Both the position numbers and the translations under genes were made by a program. A stretch of 64,000 nt of DNA. Source: CATOSP01 sp034422355. Lineage in GTDB: Bacteria; Chloroflexota; Dehalococcoidia; Lucifugimonadales; UBA3495. Shown here one piece after another: positions 16,081 to 23,682 of this stretch (its first letter is position 1; every line of letters begins with the position of its first letter). The stretch spans positions 1-64,000 of the forward strand of contig DAOUJS010000006.1 of the NCBI GenBank assembly GCA_034422355.1, written 5' to 3'. Below the pieces are notes generated by a model. That model did not search any database. It had not been told where the DNA came from and worked only from the letters and a program-made list of their open reading frames with translations.

Positions 16081-17532
16081 ATGGGAAATCACGAAATTGA
16101 GCAGATCGCGCACCTGATGCGCCGCGCCGGGTTCGGCGCGACCCGCGACCAACTGGACGATTTCTCCGCCAGGGGCTACAAGGCCACCGTCGAACAGTTG
16201 CTGGACCAGGCGGGTGAGCAGCGGATGGGCGACGACGTTATCCGGCGGTTTCACCCGGAACTTTCCGGCATGATGGGGCCTCAGGCCTCGGGCGAAAACT
16301 GGCTCTACCGCATGGTAACCACCACGACGCCACTGCGGGAGAAGGTCTGCCTTTTCTGGCACGGCATTTTCGCCACGGGCTATCCGAAGGTCATCCACGG
16401 CAAGGCACTGTCGGACCAGATCAGGATGTTCCGCCGCTACGGCATGGACAGCTTCCGGGACCTTCTGCTGGAACTTTCCAAAGACCCGGCGATGATCATC
16501 TGGCTGGACAACCAGGACAACCACAAGGACGCCATCAACGAGAACTTCGGGCGGGAGCTGCTGGAGCTTTTCTCGATGGGCGTCGGCAACTACACGGAGC
16601 GGGACATCAAGGAGTGCGCCCGCGCCTTCACCGGCTGGACCCTGGGCAACCGGGAGTACATGGAGCTTCGCTCCATGCGCGACTCGGACTGGCCATACGG
16701 CCGCATCTCCTGGCATTTCGAGTTCCATCCCGAGGACCACGACGACGGCGAGAAGGAATTTCTCGGCCAGCACGGACGGTTCAACGGGGAGGACATCGTA
16801 GACATTATCTGCCAGCAGGAGGCCACGGCCCGGTTCATCTCCCGTCACATGTACAGCTTCTTCGTGGCCGATGAACCGCCCGTTCCCGAGTGGCCCTACA
16901 CTCCGCCGGCGGACCCGGCGGCCATCGACATGCTGGCGCAGGTCTACTTCGACAGCGGATATAACATCTCCGCCATGCTCCGCGCCCTCTTCAACTCGGA
17001 TTTCTTCAAGGCGGGAGACTCCTGGTACAGCAAGGTGAAGAGCCCGGTTGAACTGGTGGCCGGGGTGCTCCGGTTGAGCGGCGAATTCGACCGCCCCCGC
17101 AAGGAGATACTGGACCGCTACCAGCAGGCCGTGTTCATGGGCCAGTACCTGAACAACCCTCCCAGCGTGGAAGGCTGGCACCAGGGCGCGGACTGGATCG
17201 ACACCGGCTCCCTAGTGGAGCGGGTCAACTTCGCCTCCCAGCAATTGGGCGACGTGCAGAGGCCCGGCGTACAGGCCATGATTGACCGAATCGCAGTGCA
17301 ACTGACGGACGCCGGTCAGCCCCCAGATTCGTCCGAAAGCCTGGTGGATGCCTGCCTGGACCAGGTGGGCGCCATCTCCGTATCGGAGGCCACCCGGCAG
17401 GAATTGATCAACTTCGCCTCTGCCGTTGGCAGGCCGGAAATGCGGGCTGGGAGCCTTGACGATGCCAGTCGCCAGCGGGTGGCCGACGTAATCCAGATGG
17501 TGGCCTCGACCCACGAGTTCCAGCGGGCATAG
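16081..17532 (+). CDS. DUF1800 domain-containing protein
   Basis: The 483-residue protein spans the whole DUF1800 family: HLMRRAGFGATRDQL at the N-terminus, KVCLFWHGIFATG, NFGRELLELFSMGVGNY, the block FTGWTLGNRE, and the C-terminal NPPSVEGWHQGADWIDTGS. The ATG at 16081 is chosen over an in-frame TTG at 16066 because GAGGGG lies seven bases upstream. No signal peptide is seen. DUF1800 genes are commonly paired with DUF1501 genes, as here (18670), but their biochemical role is not established. An NHL-repeat gene lies between the two, and the spacing suggests one operon. Confidence 0.85.
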   Translation: MGNHEIEQIAHLMRRAGFGATRDQLDDFSARGYKATVEQLLDQAGEQRMGDDVIRRFHPELSGMMGPQASGENWLYRMVTTTTPLREKVCLFWHGIFATGYPKVIHGKALSDQIRMFRRYGMDSFRDLLLELSKDPAMIIWLDNQDNHKDAINENFGRELLELFSMGVGNYTERDIKECARAFTGWTLGNREYMELRSMRDSDWPYGRISWHFEFHPEDHDDGEKEFLGQHGRFNGEDIVDIICQQEATARFISRHMYSFFVADEPPVPEWPYTPPADPAAIDMLAQVYFDSGYNISAMLRALFNSDFFKAGDSWYSKVKSPVELVAGVLRLSGEFDRPRKEILDRYQQAVFMGQYLNNPPSVEGWHQGADWIDTGSLVERVNFASQQLGDVQRPGVQAMIDRIAVQLTDAGQPPDSSESLVDACLDQVGAISVSEATRQELINFASAVGRPEMRAGSLDDASRQRVADVIQMVASTHEFQRA

Positions 17533-17540
17533 ACGCAATC

Positions 17541-17578
17541 GCCCCTCACCCAACTCTCTCCTTCTGGAGAGGGAGAAT
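17541..17578 (+). repeat. CCCTCACCC-type intergenic hairpin element
   Basis: CCCCTCACCC followed by CTCTCC (17556-17561), loop TTCT, GGAGAG (17566-17571) forms a small hairpin. It is the same kind of element as at 214-250 and sits between the DUF1800 and NHL genes of one operon, where it could modulate downstream expression or mRNA stability. Confidence 0.5.
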
Positions 17579-17592
17579 CTTCAGGAAAAGCG

Positions 17593-18642
17593 ATGAGCAC
17601 GATAGAATTGACCAGAGGGACCCGGTTCCTCGAGTATGCCCTCTCCGTTGGGATGACCACGATGGAGGGCCGGGGATTCTACTACCCTACAGACACGGCC
17701 GTAGCCGCTAACGGACGTTTATACGTCGCCAACCGCTCCCTGGACGGAGTGGTGCGCGGCGTCCGCGTGACCATGTGCGATGTTGACGGCGAATACTACG
17801 GCACCTTCGGTTCCTACGGAGAGGAAGAAGGCCAGTTCATCTGGCCCTCGGCCTGCGCCTCCGACGCCGAAGGCCGCGTCTACGTCAGCGACGAGTACAC
17901 CCACCAGGTCTCGGTATTTGACGACGAGGGCCGGTTCCTGACCCGGTGGGGCAAGCACGGCTCCGCCGAAGGGGAGTTGGACACTCCCTCCGGCTTGGCC
18001 CCGAACCGGGACGGCAGCGTCTACGTCGCCGACACCTACAACCACCGCGTCCAAAAGTTCACCGCGGAGGGACGATTCCTGTCCGGGTTCGGCTCCCGGG
18101 GCAAGGGCCCCGGAGAGTTCGACATGCCCTGGGGTCTGACCGTGGACACAGACGGGCAGGTATACGTTGCCGACTGGCGCAATGACCGCATCCAGAAGTT
18201 CTCCCCGGATGGCTCGCACCTGGCCGCCTTCGGCAGTCCCGGTCGCCGCGACGGTGAGTTTCACCGCCCATCGGGTGTGGCGGTCGATGCCAAGGGCTAC
18301 ATCTATGTATCCGACTGGGGCAATGAGCGGGTGCAGATACTCGACTCTGAGGGTGGATTCGTCCAGTCCATCCGGGGTGAGTCCACCCTGTCCACTTGGG
18401 CGGCCAACTTCCTGAAGATCAATGAGGAAGAGGGCGCGGCCCGCTCCCGGGCCAACCTGGAACCCGAAATCGAATACTTTGTCGACGAGCCTCACGAGGA
18501 ATCGTCCCACATCGAAAAGCTGTTCTGGTCGCCGGTGTCGGTCAAGCTGGACACTTCCGGCAACCTGTACGTTACCGAGAGCAACCGGCACCGCATCCAG
18601 ATATTCAAGCCCAGCGCACAGGCGGCGGAAGCGGGGCGGTAG
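17593..18642 (+). CDS. NHL-repeat beta-propeller protein
   Basis: The 349-residue protein contains about six NHL blades of roughly 47 residues. Each carries a G-x-F tetrad (for example GTFGSYGEEEGQF, WGKHGSAEGELDTP, GSRGKGPGEFDMP) followed by VYVADxxNxRVQKF. No signal peptide is visible, so it is probably cytosolic, although secretion with the operon products cannot be ruled out. An insertion of acidic sequence (residues about 265-310) interrupts the last two blades. NHL propellers bind proteins or nucleic acids, or form lyase/lactonase active sites; nothing here fixes the function. It lies between DUF1800 and DUF1501 genes and probably works with them. Confidence 0.85.
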   Translation: MSTIELTRGTRFLEYALSVGMTTMEGRGFYYPTDTAVAANGRLYVANRSLDGVVRGVRVTMCDVDGEYYGTFGSYGEEEGQFIWPSACASDAEGRVYVSDEYTHQVSVFDDEGRFLTRWGKHGSAEGELDTPSGLAPNRDGSVYVADTYNHRVQKFTAEGRFLSGFGSRGKGPGEFDMPWGLTVDTDGQVYVADWRNDRIQKFSPDGSHLAAFGSPGRRDGEFHRPSGVAVDAKGYIYVSDWGNERVQILDSEGGFVQSIRGESTLSTWAANFLKINEEEGAARSRANLEPEIEYFVDEPHEESSHIEKLFWSPVSVKLDTSGNLYVTESNRHRIQIFKPSAQAAEAGR

Positions 18643-18669
18643 CGGGATACAACAAAGGAGGAACGATAG

Positions 18670-19797
18670 ATGACTTCCCTGAAAAGAGACCGGTCGTTGG
18701 TGGTAATTGAACTCCAGGGCGGCAACGATGCCCTGAACACCGTGGTGCCCTACAACAACGGCCTGTACTACGATTTCCGGCCCGCCGTCGGTATTCCCCA
18801 GGAAGAGGTACTCCAGGTACACGGCGAGTTCGGCCTCAACCCCAGCATGTCTCCCATGAAGCACCTGTGGGACCAGGGCAGAGTCGCTGTCATCAACGGC
18901 ATCGGCTATCCCAGCCCCAACCGCTCTCACTTCCGCTCCAGGGACGTCTGGTACACTGCCGAACCCGACAAGATCGGCGCTGAGGGCTGGCTAGGAGCGA
19001 CCATCCGTGACCTTGACCCCAGCGGCGAAAACGTCCTCACAGGAGTGAACTTCGGACGGTCCCTTCCCAGGGCGATGGTGTCCAAGGGCGTTCCCGTAGC
19101 CTCGGTGGGCAACCTGGAGACCTATGGGCTGATGCCCAACATGAAGGATGAGACGGCGCGGAGGCAGGCCCTGGAGTCCTTCAGCCGCATCTACGGCCCA
19201 TCCCAGGCCAAGGACGCCGTGGCCCAGGTGATGGGCCAGACGGGCACCAACGCCCTCAGGGGCGCGGACATGCTGCGCACCGCCCCGATGAAATACTCCT
19301 CCGGCGTCGAGTATGCCGACACTCCGATTGCCGACGCCCTGCGCAACATCGCGCAGGTGATGTCCGCCGACCTGGGCACCCGCATCTACTACGCCCAGCA
19401 CGGCAGCTTCGATACTCACAGCAATGAGCGCAACGCTCACGCCAAGCTGTGGACCGACGTTTCCACCGCCGTCGCCGACTTCTACCAGGACCTGGAGGAG
19501 CACGGCCAGGCCGACGACACGCTGATACTGGTCTGGTCCGAGTTCGGACGCCGCATCCGGGACAATGGCGCGGGCACCGACCACGGCTCCGGCGGCGTTG
19601 CCTTCACCATCGGCGGCGCAATCAACGGCGGCTTCTACGGCGAGTTCCCGTCCCTCCGTCCGGAGGACCACTCGGAAGGCGACCTCCACTTCACCACCGA
19701 CTTCCGCTCCACATACGCCACTATACTGGACAAGTGGCTGGGCCTCGACCCCCAGCCCATAGTCCACGGCAACTTCGAGCAGTTCGCCTTCGTGTAG
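18670..19797 (+). CDS. DUF1501 domain-containing protein
   Basis: The 375-residue protein matches the DUF1501 family, distantly related to sulfatases and alkaline phosphatases. It begins LVVIELQGGNDALNTVVPY and has NPSMSPMKHLWDQGRVAVI, YPSPNRSHFRSRDVWYTA, the late motif QHGSFDTHSNE, and SEFGRRIRDN with a nearby DHGSGG. These acidic and His residues resemble a metal site. AAAGGAGG precedes the ATG at a good distance. It closes the DUF1800-NHL-DUF1501 operon, and a strong hairpin follows at 19825-19861. Unlike many family members no Tat signal is present, so the location is uncertain. Confidence 0.85.
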   Translation: MTSLKRDRSLVVIELQGGNDALNTVVPYNNGLYYDFRPAVGIPQEEVLQVHGEFGLNPSMSPMKHLWDQGRVAVINGIGYPSPNRSHFRSRDVWYTAEPDKIGAEGWLGATIRDLDPSGENVLTGVNFGRSLPRAMVSKGVPVASVGNLETYGLMPNMKDETARRQALESFSRIYGPSQAKDAVAQVMGQTGTNALRGADMLRTAPMKYSSGVEYADTPIADALRNIAQVMSADLGTRIYYAQHGSFDTHSNERNAHAKLWTDVSTAVADFYQDLEEHGQADDTLILVWSEFGRRIRDNGAGTDHGSGGVAFTIGGAINGGFYGEFPSLRPEDHSEGDLHFTTDFRSTYATILDKWLGLDPQPIVHGNFEQFAFV

Positions 19798-19824
19798 GGC
19801 CGACTGCCTTAATCCGGCAAGTGC

Positions 19825-19861
19825 AAGCGCCGTGTCTCCAATGGTTAGGGACACGGCGCTT
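19825..19861 (+). terminator. 12-bp GC-rich hairpin after the DUF1501 operon
   Basis: AAGCGCCGTGTC (19825-19836) and GACACGGCGCTT (19850-19861) are perfect inverted complements with a 13-base loop. Only three T follow, so termination is plausible but not textbook. Its position 14 bases before the antitoxin start also permits a role as an operator for the toxin-antitoxin operon, since Phd-type antitoxins bind palindromes. Confidence 0.5.
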
Positions 19862-19874
19862 TGCGGAAAGAAAG

Positions 19875-20147
19875 ATGCCGACATACAGCATCAGCGAGTT
19901 CAAGGCTCGCGCCAGCGAAATACTGAGGGACCTCAAGGACGGCGACGAGGTGATAATCACCCGCCGAGGGAAACCCTGCGGCGTGCTCAAGGCCCCGCCG
20001 CCTCCGAAAACGAGGCCGTTAAGCGAATTCAGAGCGTCGCTGGCCGGTAAACTCCCCGACGCAACGTGGGAGGACTTCCAGGAAATCAAGAAGATGTGGG
20101 GGAGATTTCCGGCGCCTGACGAAGCGGGAGACGGCCGTGGTGAGTAA
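19875..20147 (+). CDS. Phd/YefM-family antitoxin
   Basis: A 90-residue protein with the Phd N-terminal DNA-binding pattern YSISEFKARASEILRDL and the strand DEVIITRRGKPCGVL. The C-terminal half (PLSEFRASLAGKLPDATWEDF) is the likely toxin-neutralising tail. GGAAAGAAAG supports the ATG at 19875; the same frame is open far upstream but without support. Its stop overlaps the PIN-toxin start by 11 bases, which implies translational coupling. Such antitoxins usually repress their own operon; the palindrome at 19825-19861 is a candidate site. Confidence 0.85.
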   Translation: MPTYSISEFKARASEILRDLKDGDEVIITRRGKPCGVLKAPPPPKTRPLSEFRASLAGKLPDATWEDFQEIKKMWGRFPAPDEAGDGRGE

Positions 20148-20541
20148 TCCACCGCGTTTCGTGGTGGACGCTCACACCCTCTGGTGGTATATCATGGCGC
20201 GGGAACGTCTCTCCCCTGCGGCAGCCAATATTTTCCGTTTGGCCGAACAGGAACACGCTTCCCTCATAGTTCCCGCCATCGTCGTAGCCGAGCTTTACTA
20301 CCTGTCTGCGAAGCTCGGTGAACCTCTGACGCCTTCCGGTCTGTTGTCTGAATTAGCACCCACAATTGGGCTTGAGTTGTCAGTCCTGGGACAGGACCAA
20401 CTCGAACTGCTTCCCCTGTTGACGGAGATTCCTGAGATGCACGACCGTCTCATCGCGGCGGCGGCGATGGCCCTGGGCGCAACGATAGTTACGCGGGACC
20501 CGGACCTTCTCGCATCGCCCCAGGTAGCAACGGTCTGGTAG
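20137..20541 (+). CDS. PIN-domain type II toxin (VapC-like ribonuclease)
   Basis: A 134-residue PIN-domain protein. The acidic residues expected for the Mg2+ site are visible: Asp in VVDAHTLWWY, Glu in VVAELYY, Asp in MHDRLIAAAA, and TRDPDL near the end. The reading frame starts at tandem GTG codons (20137/20140) inside the 3' end of the antitoxin gene. It is predicted to cleave RNA when the Phd-type partner is degraded. The LIAAAAMALGATIVTRD block is typical of VapC proteins. Confidence 0.85.
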   Translation: MVSNPPRFVVDAHTLWWYIMARERLSPAAANIFRLAEQEHASLIVPAIVVAELYYLSAKLGEPLTPSGLLSELAPTIGLELSVLGQDQLELLPLLTEIPEMHDRLIAAAAMALGATIVTRDPDLLASPQVATVW

Positions 20542-20546
20542 GTTGG

Positions 20547-20816
20547 TTACCCCTCTCCTGCCGCCTCCAGCAGGGTGTGGGCCAGGAGCCTCGCCTCGGT
20601 CTTGGTGATGAAGCTCATAACCGGCCAGAAGCCTTGGTCCTGGAGGACCAGGCAGATGGACTCCGCCGCTCCCTCGATGGGCAGGAACTGGCCGCCCTCT
20701 TCGTGCTCACCCACCACGGCCAGGACCGTCCACTCGCTTTCCTCGGGGGGCGTGCAGACCCCCTGGTCGGTCATCTGGTACTCGCCGGTATAGAGGTTGT
20801 GTTTCTCGTACTGCAT
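20547..20816 (-). CDS. Small acidic hypothetical protein
   Basis: An 89-residue acidic protein (MQYEKHNLYTGEYQMTDQG at the start) with alternating strand-like and helix-like segments and no membrane segment. It lies 33 bases downstream of the F420-type oxidoreductase on the same strand and may share its transcript. It faces the PIN toxin tail to tail. I do not recognise a family. The composition and absence of rare residues suggest a real gene rather than a shadow. Confidence 0.55.
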   Translation of the reverse strand: MQYEKHNLYTGEYQMTDQGVCTPPEESEWTVLAVVGEHEEGGQFLPIEGAAESICLVLQDQGFWPVMSFITKTEARLLAHTLLEAAGEG

Positions 20817-20848
20817 TTATAACCTTGTTCTGCAACCTGTCGGGCCGG

Positions 20849-21700
20849 TCAGCGGACCAGCGTCTCTGCCATTCGCTCCAGCTGCTCGCCCATCTCCGCC
20901 TCGGTGTCGCAGTGCTCAGGCCACACCGACACCCGTACCGCGCCCGCGTTCAGGAAGTCATCCACCTGCTGCCGGGTGGTATCCGGCTGCTGGCCGAAAA
21001 TCGAGATGGTGACGGAAGCCGGGTCCCGGCCCCGCTCGGCGGCCAGGGTATCCAGAATCTTGCGGCTCTCGTCGATCTGCGCCGGCGTGACCCGGATGGG
21101 CAGCCAGCCGTCGCCCCAACGGGCGATGCGCTGCAATACGTTGCGGGCGTTACCGCCCAAGAGCACCGGCGGGTGGGGCTGTTGGGCCGGCTTCGGGTAG
21201 CAGTAGACCGGCGGGAAATCGTAGTAACGCCCGTGGAACTCGGCCTCGTCCTTGGTCCACAGCTCCTTCAGGGCCAGCACCGCTTCCCGGGTCTGGGTCC
21301 ATCGATGATCGAAGTCGCCTCCCATCATCTCGGTTTCCTCGCGGTTCCAGCCCGCGCCGATGCCGAACAGGAACCTGCCCCCGCTGTAGTGGTCCAGGGC
21401 CGCGACTTCCTTGGCCAGTATCAGGGGGTTGCGCTCCGGCACCAGGGTTATGCCGGTGCCCAGCTTGATGGCGCTGGTGACCGCCGACGCCCGGGACAGG
21501 GCAATGTACGGGTCGGTGAAGTGCCGGTAGGTCCAGGGAATATCCCCGCCGGTGGAGGGGAAGGGGCTGGCGCTATGCACCGGCAGAATCGGGTGCTCGT
21601 GATACCAGATGGACTCGAACCCCAGTTCCTCGGCCTTTTTGGCGATGAACGCGGGGTCAATGGTGTATGCCGGCAGCGGCACAACTATTCCAACGGACAT
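20849..21700 (-). CDS. LLM-class F420-dependent oxidoreductase
   Basis: The 283-residue protein belongs to the luciferase-like monooxygenase superfamily. Typical segments are GIVVPLPAYTIDPAFIAKKA, LGFESIWYHEHP, the strand KLGTGITLVPERNP, LDHYSGGRFLFGIGAGWN and PVLLGGNARNVLQRIARWGDGW. The GAGWNREE motif and length fit the TIGR03619-type F420-dependent group rather than FMN-dependent monooxygenases. AAAGGA precedes the start. The substrate is unknown; many paralogues of this class are found in some Chloroflexota, where degradation of recalcitrant organics has been proposed. Confidence 0.85.
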   Translation of the reverse strand: MSVGIVVPLPAYTIDPAFIAKKAEELGFESIWYHEHPILPVHSASPFPSTGGDIPWTYRHFTDPYIALSRASAVTSAIKLGTGITLVPERNPLILAKEVAALDHYSGGRFLFGIGAGWNREETEMMGGDFDHRWTQTREAVLALKELWTKDEAEFHGRYYDFPPVYCYPKPAQQPHPPVLLGGNARNVLQRIARWGDGWLPIRVTPAQIDESRKILDTLAAERGRDPASVTISIFGQQPDTTRQQVDDFLNAGAVRVSVWPEHCDTEAEMGEQLERMAETLVR

Positions 21701-21832
21701 TTCTGTTCCTTTCTTTCTGTATGAATGCTACCAAGGCGACTTGCACTATTCACACGGGGACACTCCCAGAAAAATCCTATATATTTTGTTCTAAGAACCG
21801 TCCACACCCACGCAAGGCCACCGTATCAGTCT

Positions 21833-21847
21833 CGATATGTCGTATCG
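21833..21847 (-). ncRNA. Hairpin at the tnpB 3' end, candidate part of an omega-RNA
   Basis: CGATA (21833-21837), loop TGTCG, TATCG (21843-21847) is a perfect 5-bp palindrome beginning three bases after the TnpB stop codon. In IS605 elements the guide omega-RNA overlaps the 3' end of tnpB and runs past the stop into the right end. This hairpin is in the right place, but the structure is short and the call is tentative. Confidence 0.25.
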
Positions 21848-21850
21848 GCA

Positions 21851-23224
21851 TCAGGTAAACTCTGACAAAGGGACTTGGCATGAATGTAGTGTCTCGGTTG
21901 CACCGTTCCCTACGGACTCGGTTATTTGACGGGAGCGGACCCCCGTACCTGCGGCAACCGTTGGCAATGGTTCGGCCAACCCGGAGAGGTCCAATCCCCG
22001 GCGCAGGATGTTTCCGGCGGCGTTCACGTCTGCATGGGCAGCATAGCCGCAATCCACGCACCGGAACACCGCTTGAGACGGGCGATTTTCGGAACGGATT
22101 GAGCCACACTCGGGGCAGGTTCGACTTGTGTATTGCGGCGGGACCCTGACAAACCGGACACCAGCCCTTTCAGCCTTGTATTCCAGTTGTGACAGGATGC
22201 CGCCCCAACCCTGCTCCAGTATGGAACGGTTGAGACCCCGCTTTTGCTTCACGTTCCGTCCCGGTTCCTCGACAGTACCAGACGCGGAAGCGGTCATATT
22301 CTGGATTTGCAGGTCTTCAGCAGCTATAAAGTCGTAGTCCTTGACAAGTTCCGACGTAATGCGGTGCTGCCAGTTCCGCATCGCCAGCCTCTGCCGCTCC
22401 AGGACTCGCTGTAATGCCGCCTGGGTTTTCTGGTAGCGGCGGCTTCGAGTCAACCACCAAAACCTGACCCTACCACCGGATGTCGGACGCCACTCCGCCC
22501 GGCTTTCCTTCAATGCCCGGTCGCGCTGCCGGGCCATGCGCCGTTGCAATCTCCGTATCCGCTTTTGCGTGTTTTTATCCGAGCGAGGGGGAGTGGCATC
22601 CAGCTGAGCGTCCTGGGTCGTGAGTGTATTGGCCACTCCCAGGTCAATCCCGGTCGGGCGGGCAGGTTGTCCCGCAAGAATCTCCGGCGTCTCGATGTCG
22701 TAAATCAGCGAGGCGGTCACGCGGCACGATGTCCGGGTGATGCGGATGGTCAATGGCTGGCCGGGGGGCAAGGGCTTTTGCGGCATACGGAAGCGCATAG
22801 GTGGCAGACCCTTGATTGCGATAGTGCCTTTAGTCGCGGCATCATTGATGCTCAGGTATTTGTTGACCCCGGAATATATCTCCAGTGTTCGGAAGCGAGT
22901 CTCTGACTTGAACCGGGGTCGGCCTCCTTTAAGGCCAGCCGTCATCCGCCGGAACCAATTCCGATATGCCTTGTCCGCGCGTTTCAGGGTTTCTATGGCC
23001 AGCCGCCGGTCCTGTCCTGCCCATGCGAGGTCGTCTTGCCGGACCAGCGTTAGCTGTCGGCCCTGATGCGCGAAGTTGATGCTTGCTTTGTGACTCTTCC
23101 ACGCCGTAAAACGTTCCTCCAGGGCAGCGTTGTATAACATGCAGTGTTGGCGGAGCACAGCATCCAACAGTTTATGCCCGGCCTTGCTGAGGCGCAGGGT
23201 TACTTGCCTCGTGTCGCCGCTCAT
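21851..23224 (-). CDS. tnpB: TnpB family RNA-guided endonuclease / IS605 OrfB
   Basis: The 457-residue protein has a complete RuvC-like triad: Asp194 in GIDLGVANT, Glu303 in IAAEDLQIQNM and Asp399 in HADVNAAGN. The zinc ribbon is present (CPEC at 370-373 and CVDC at 389-392). TnpB proteins cut DNA guided by an omega-RNA made from the element end and help maintain the insertion. Length and intact motifs suggest that it is functional. No tnpA is nearby, so mobility would depend on a transposase in trans. The gene starts ten bases after the PaREP1-type gene on the same strand. A C-terminal tail of 45 residues after the last Asp is longer than in minimal TnpBs. Confidence 0.9.
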   Translation of the reverse strand: MSGDTRQVTLRLSKAGHKLLDAVLRQHCMLYNAALEERFTAWKSHKASINFAHQGRQLTLVRQDDLAWAGQDRRLAIETLKRADKAYRNWFRRMTAGLKGGRPRFKSETRFRTLEIYSGVNKYLSINDAATKGTIAIKGLPPMRFRMPQKPLPPGQPLTIRITRTSCRVTASLIYDIETPEILAGQPARPTGIDLGVANTLTTQDAQLDATPPRSDKNTQKRIRRLQRRMARQRDRALKESRAEWRPTSGGRVRFWWLTRSRRYQKTQAALQRVLERQRLAMRNWQHRITSELVKDYDFIAAEDLQIQNMTASASGTVEEPGRNVKQKRGLNRSILEQGWGGILSQLEYKAERAGVRFVRVPPQYTSRTCPECGSIRSENRPSQAVFRCVDCGYAAHADVNAAGNILRRGLDLSGLAEPLPTVAAGTGVRSRQITESVGNGATETLHSCQVPLSEFT

Positions 23225-23233
23225 AATACGTTA

Positions 23234-23614
23234 CTATTCCGCCCTGGCATCCAGGATTATGCGCACCAGTTCCTTGATGTCTGGAAGGTAGGTATCCAGA
23301 TGCTCCTGCTCCATCCAATCATAGTGGAAGTTGGCGTGGCATGATTGGGCGATGCCGAATATAGCACGGATGGAAGGGTTGTCCTGTTCAATGGCCAGGT
23401 CAAGGACGGCGCGGCGGCGGTGTGCATACTTGCTGTGGGGCAGGCCGTGGCTGGCGCAGTAGGCTTTGAGGGCCTGGCTGGTCGCGCCCCAGAGCTTTTC
23501 CGCCCCTTGCACCAGGTCTCCGGCGGCTATCTCCCGCTCCGCGTCGTCCAGCAGTTGGTTTGCCAGCCGGGTGTGTTTTTCCGACGTGGACTCGGTAAGG
23601 TCTTCAAGACTCAT
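23234..23614 (-). CDS. PaREP1/HEPN-like small helical protein
   Basis: A 126-residue all-helical protein. The pattern AGDLVQGAEKLWGATSQALK, HRRRAVLDL and SCHANFHYDWMEQEHLDTYL matches the PaREP1 family, HEPN-related. The start MSLEDLTES at 23614 is preferred over an upstream in-frame codon at 23671 because the region between holds a palindromic promoter. Family members are common in archaea and some bacteria, often beside nucleotidyltransferases, and no biochemical role is firmly known. No RxxxxH motif of toxin-type HEPN RNases is evident. tnpB follows ten bases later. Confidence 0.65.
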   Translation of the reverse strand: MSLEDLTESTSEKHTRLANQLLDDAEREIAAGDLVQGAEKLWGATSQALKAYCASHGLPHSKYAHRRRAVLDLAIEQDNPSIRAIFGIAQSCHANFHYDWMEQEHLDTYLPDIKELVRIILDARAE

Positions 23615-23626
23615 GGTTGATATATT

Positions 23627-23677
23627 GCCCCGTTGGGATGCGCAAGTGTTGCTACGCGCATTATAACCCAACGGGGC
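23627..23677 (-). promoter_or_regulatory. Palindrome surrounding a perfect -10 box, promoter/operator of the PaREP1-type gene
   Basis: GCCCCGTTGGG (23627-23637) and CCCAACGGGGC (23667-23677) form a perfect 11-bp inverted repeat. An inner pair ATGCGC/GCGCAT (23638-23643 and 23656-23661) extends it. Between the arms, on the minus strand, lies TATAAT (23661-23666). Transcription from it would start near 23653, giving a leader of about 40 bases. A repressor bound to the arms would cover the promoter. As an alternative it may terminate the Rieske gene, though no U-run follows. Confidence 0.5.
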
Positions 23678-23682
23678 CCAGG

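Larger units (their letters stand above)
21720..23224 (-). mobile_element. IS200/IS605-group element with tnpB only
   Basis: A lone tnpB with no tnpA transposase in the window. The right end should lie below 21851, in the sequence where an omega-RNA would be encoded; no exact boundary or TAM could be fixed. On the left, only nine bases separate the TnpB start from the stop of the next gene, so little room exists for a normal left end. The limits given are approximate. Confidence 0.5.

Noticed and set aside
15841..17181. 446-codon minus-strand frame
   Set aside because: Shadow of the DUF1800 gene, whose conserved blocks are on the plus strand.
17719..18930. 403-codon minus-strand frame
   Set aside because: Antisense of the NHL propeller; repeats of the plus strand explain its openness.
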